Shown: positions 63,101-64,000 of the stretch, piece after piece
Layout of the letters: every line of letters starts with the position of its first letter
How positions within the stretch are numbered: position 1 is the stretch's first letter
Source of the DNA: Notospermus geniculatus
Taxonomy: Eukaryota > Nemertea > Pilidiophora > Heteronemertea > Lineidae
Direction: 5' to 3'
NCBI GenBank assembly: GCA_002633025.1
Contig: NMRB01000138.1
Location: 39,151-103,150 of the forward strand
Length of the DNA: 64,000 nucleotides
The notes under the pieces: model-generated
Seen by the model: the letters and a program-made list of their open reading frames with translations, nothing else
What the model was told of the DNA's origin: nothing
Database searches by the model: none
Position numbers and translations under genes: made by a program

Positions 63101-63655
63101 AATAATCTTTTTGCACATCTTCTCCAGGACAGAATCGGCCATTCAAGCTGGGTGGTGGACTGTTACATAATCGTACCCTGAGACGTGTCCCACCGCCACA
63201 CGACAAGGAACAGGACGACCAGGGTTGCCACTGGCCCCAGTTTCCATCCCCTGAAGATGTAAAGAAGACATGAAGACCATACATGAACATAGATGAATAG
63301 CAATTTGTAATGGCACCTGCTGCTTACGAAAGAGACTAATAAAGACACAGAGAACAAAATTAAGTAGCCTCGTGTAGACTTATACACATAAGAGTATACA
63401 AGAGCAGGAAACATGCCAGGAATGTATCGCATGGTCCTTGTGTGAAAAGCTCTTATCACTATGCTATCTCACGCAAGATCTTACTTTCACAGTCCTGAAT
63501 GGAGCATGTTCGTCGCTCCAACTCATTGCCGGAACACTTCCTGCCGCCATGCTGTGCGTGGGGGGAGTCGCAACGTCGGTGTCTCTCCTGACTTCCCTGT
63601 CCACAAGTCACGCTGCAGCCTGACCATGCAGACCAAGAACCCCAGTTGCCATCAA
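52022..63655 (-). CDS. HMCN: Hemicentin, 3' portion (5' part lies beyond the window)
   Basis: Hemicentins are giant secreted matrix proteins of cell junctions and basement membranes. In transcript order: TSP1 exons 63655-63485, 63250-63080, 62848-62678, 62467-62303; G2F exons 62077-61931, 61818-61681, 61380-61225, 60942-60739; EGF exons 60575-60390, 60233-60099, 59975-59856, 59501-59385, 59241-59110, 58714-58586, 57724-57602; large Cys-loop exon 57338-55599; EGF exons 54122-54003, 53076-52950; last exon 52409-52022. All are phase 1-1 except the last junction, and the total is 1,545 residues before the stop. Module order and many signatures ([31 protein letters not shown] then [22 protein letters not shown]) match human HMCN1. 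One EGF module (59385-59501) appears extra. The upstream TSP1, Ig and VWA parts are outside the window. HMCN1 and HMCN2 arose in vertebrates, so a single symbol stem is used. Confidence 0.94.
52738..52888. mobile_element. Foldback element in a hemicentin intron
   Basis: GCCATATGGACCAACGGAGA and TTATCTTGAACTCAGGTTGA are mirrored by TCAACCTGAGTTCAAGATAA and TCTTCGCTTGGTGCATACGG. Arms are about 55 bases, with near-perfect inner parts. Confidence 0.82.
53770..53955 (+). repeat. tRNA-like segment followed by a hairpin
   Basis: TGGTATAGCGTTGGACCTGG followed by AACCTAAAGGTCCCTGGTTC and ATACCAG has an A-box-like TGGTATAGCGTTGG and a B-box-like GGTTCATACC. It is followed by a 19-base inverted repeat (GAGCTATCTGCTGAGCAAA and inverse). 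It could be a SINE with a hairpin tail; an intact tRNA gene is unlikely. Confidence 0.4.
54767..54935. repeat. 32-bp direct repeat 137 bp apart
   Basis: GATGAGAATTAAAAGGCATG followed by CAAAGAGGAGAC occurs at 54,767 and again at 54,904 without change. The 105 bases between the copies are not themselves repeated. It lies in the hemicentin intron after the large Cys-loop exon. Confidence 0.85.
55599..57338 (-). CDS. HMCN: Hemicentin exon with about 17 two-cysteine mini-modules
   Basis: A single phase 1-1 exon of 1,740 bases encodes 580 residues between two EGF exons. It starts [11 protein letters not shown] and contains five copies of a 13-residue motif, consensus C-x-x-G-[YFL]-x-[YFL]-x-x-G-x-C-[VI] (for example [13 protein letters not shown]), at about 56,920-57,290. 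Next is a linker of about 190 residues rich in Gly, Gln, Thr, Arg and Pro with VRTPRTP repeats (about 56,350-56,915). Twelve more motifs follow ([39 protein letters not shown] and others). Human HMCN1 has at this position a linker of about 80 residues with one similar motif (CPEGSEASHDTCV). Each motif resembles the C5-C6 loop of an EGF domain. The function is unknown. Confidence 0.93.
57602..60575 (-). CDS. HMCN: Hemicentin: seven EGF exons after the G2F domain
   Basis: Exons 60575-60390 (with an N-terminal [14 protein letters not shown] lead and DSNECRRN), 60233-60099 ([18 protein letters not shown]), 59975-59856 ([16 protein letters not shown]), 59501-59385 ([15 protein letters not shown]), 59241-59110 ([18 protein letters not shown]), 58714-58586 ([18 protein letters not shown]) and 57724-57602 ([16 protein letters not shown]). 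Most carry the D-[IV]-[DN]-E calcium-binding consensus and a G-S-Y/F aromatic pair. All are phase 1-1, so the cassette can be shuffled. Confidence 0.94.
58050..58095. repeat. GTGTTA microsatellite
   Basis: Several tandem GTGTTA hexamers (tagtgttagtgttagtgtta) lie in a hemicentin intron. The following 450 bases contain scattered ACACTGGTGTT-like words that may be decayed relatives. Confidence 0.7.
58790..58944. mobile_element. TTAA-flanked (piggyBac-type) MITE
   Basis: AGGGCCTCTAGAGGCAGC at the left is inverse to GCTGCCTCTAGAGGCCCT at the right, and TTAA flanks both ends (58,786-58,789 and 58,945-58,948). TTAA duplications are typical of piggyBac elements. A solo end (TTAAAGGGCCTCTAGAGGCA) lies at about 4,864-4,890 just after a phosphatase exon. 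Confidence 0.85.
58950..59010. mobile_element. Right-end fragment of the abundant foldback family
   Basis: GAGTTGCCCATAGAGAGCAA, GAGAAAACTCTCACGTGGAG and CGGCATCTTTA match the right terminus. It abuts the TTAA-flanked MITE, suggesting that one element landed in the other. Confidence 0.8.
59545..59690 (-). mobile_element. tRNA-like SINE, copy 3 (best preserved)
   Basis: On the minus strand, TGTCAGAGTGGGGGAGTGGA (A-box-like), CACCTACCACTGTGGAGGTC and CCGGGTTCGATTGTCAGTTG (B box GGTTCGATTG) precede a tRNA-unrelated body (TTCTTCACGTGAAAGAGAGG). It lies in a hemicentin intron. Confidence 0.78.
60255..60330. repeat. CATATCACAT microsatellite
   Basis: Alternating ATCACATCAC and ATCATATCAC words repeat about seven times in a hemicentin intron. 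Confidence 0.9.
60739..62077 (-). CDS. HMCN: Hemicentin G2F (nidogen-like beta-barrel) domain
   Basis: Four phase 1-1 exons (62077-61931, 61818-61681, 61380-61225, 60942-60739) encode the domain that in nidogen and hemicentin forms a GFP-like barrel. Visible matches to hemicentin-1 are [76 protein letters not shown] and [12 protein letters not shown]. One full foldback-family copy lies in the intron between the last two exons. Confidence 0.94.
60993..61187. mobile_element. Complete copy of the abundant foldback family
   Basis: GTGCTGCTCCACATGAGAGT, CAAGTTGGCTCTCAATGGGC, CCTTACAGCTTACACTGTGG, GACTGCCCACAGCATTCCAT, GAGTTGCCCATAGAGAGCCA and AACTCTCACGTGGAGCAGTC occur in family order. Terminal arms are about 45 bases. 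Confidence 0.88.
62303..63655 (-). CDS. HMCN: Hemicentin: four thrombospondin type 1 modules
   Basis: Exons 63655-63485, 63250-63080, 62848-62678 and 62467-62303 each encode one TSP1 module with the W-x-x-W-x-x-W type start ([52 protein letters not shown]), the C-S-x-[ST]-C-G-x-G motif and six cysteines. The WxxW Trp and following Thr/Ser are candidate C-mannosylation and O-fucosylation sites. Human HMCN1 has six such modules, so two more are expected beyond 64,000. Confidence 0.95.
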
Positions 63656-64000
63656 CTAGAAAAAGAAATTGGTGAAGACCAATGACAACTTGACACAAGA
63701 GACTTCTTTTGATGCCAATACGAAGAGAAGAGTCCAAAAGTTGTTAAAGGAGCTGGACGTCCAAGTTGTAAACACGATATTCACTAGTCTCGGTCACCCA
63801 GCCGCTCGGTCACCCAGCCGAATCGAACGTTTGTGTCGCAGTACCTGCGGAACGAAACGGTTGGCTGCGCGAGACTACATATTCACTTCAGTACATATCA
63901 CCGATAATAGGTGGCAGCACAGCGTGGATAGAGAACCAGTGAGTGGTTGAGTGAGTTGCATTGGACCGGGCACCAGTCTAACGATCACGGGGCGCTACTG
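63656..64000. other. Hemicentin intron at the window edge
   Basis: The stretch lies upstream, in transcript sense, of the first visible TSP1 exon. I see no exon in it. It contains a short CGGTCACCCAGCCG direct repeat near 63,790-63,820. Confidence 0.55.

Overview
This window is nuclear DNA from an invertebrate animal. Its genes are split by GT-AG introns, and the products are metazoan: fibronectin/EGF receptors, a hemicentin, protein O-mannosyltransferase 1, golgin-97 and a Rab GTPase. Introns are short, CpG is not depleted and foldback (MITE-like) elements are abundant. A marine invertebrate, perhaps a deuterostome, is plausible, but the sequence does not settle the phylum. Four N characters (near 29,622, 34,311, 35,240 and 38,308) are unresolved assembly bases; none falls in a coding exon.

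Layout. (1) 654-17,812, plus strand: a complete 27-exon receptor-type tyrosine phosphatase of about 2,602 residues, with a signal peptide, about 18 fibronectin type III modules, two EGF-like modules, a Thr/Pro stalk, one membrane span and two phosphatase domains. The catalytic Cys of the first domain is Ser. (2) 19,262-26,188, minus strand: complete POMT1, 16 exons, 795 residues. (3) 28,132-29,457, minus strand: a Rab20/Rab24-like GTPase whose first coding exon was not found. (4) 32,478-33,599, minus strand: FKBPL-like TPR protein with its coding region in one exon. (5) 34,816-45,725, plus strand: golgin-97 (GOLGA1), 21 coding exons, with the terminal GRIP exon present twice. (6) 52,022-63,655, minus strand: the 3' part of a hemicentin (four TSP1 modules, G2F domain, nine EGF modules, fibulin-type C-terminus). 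It is interrupted by a 580-residue exon of about 17 two-cysteine mini-modules; the gene continues upstream beyond 64,000.

The exon models of genes 1, 2, 5 and 6 stay in frame through every junction, and each sums to a whole number of codons. POMT1, golgin-97 and the Rab act in the ER, Golgi or endosomal system; the phosphatase and the hemicentin are adhesion or matrix proteins. No operon-like or shared-pathway organisation is evident. Human POMT1, GOLGA1 and HMCN2 lie on 9q33-q34, HMCN1 on 1q25-31 and FKBPL on 6p21, so this neighbourhood resembles a piece of the ancestral MHC-paralogon linkage group.

Non-coding DNA is rich in foldback elements (hAT-like, Mutator-like, pogo-like, TTAA-flanked and unclassified), one abundant roughly 190-bp family with at least four full copies, a tRNA-like SINE family and several minisatellites. 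The most interesting items are the hemicentin Cys-loop exon, the duplicated GRIP exon, the phosphatase with a dead first domain, the block-duplicated FN3 exons and a minisatellite that has multiplied a splice acceptor.
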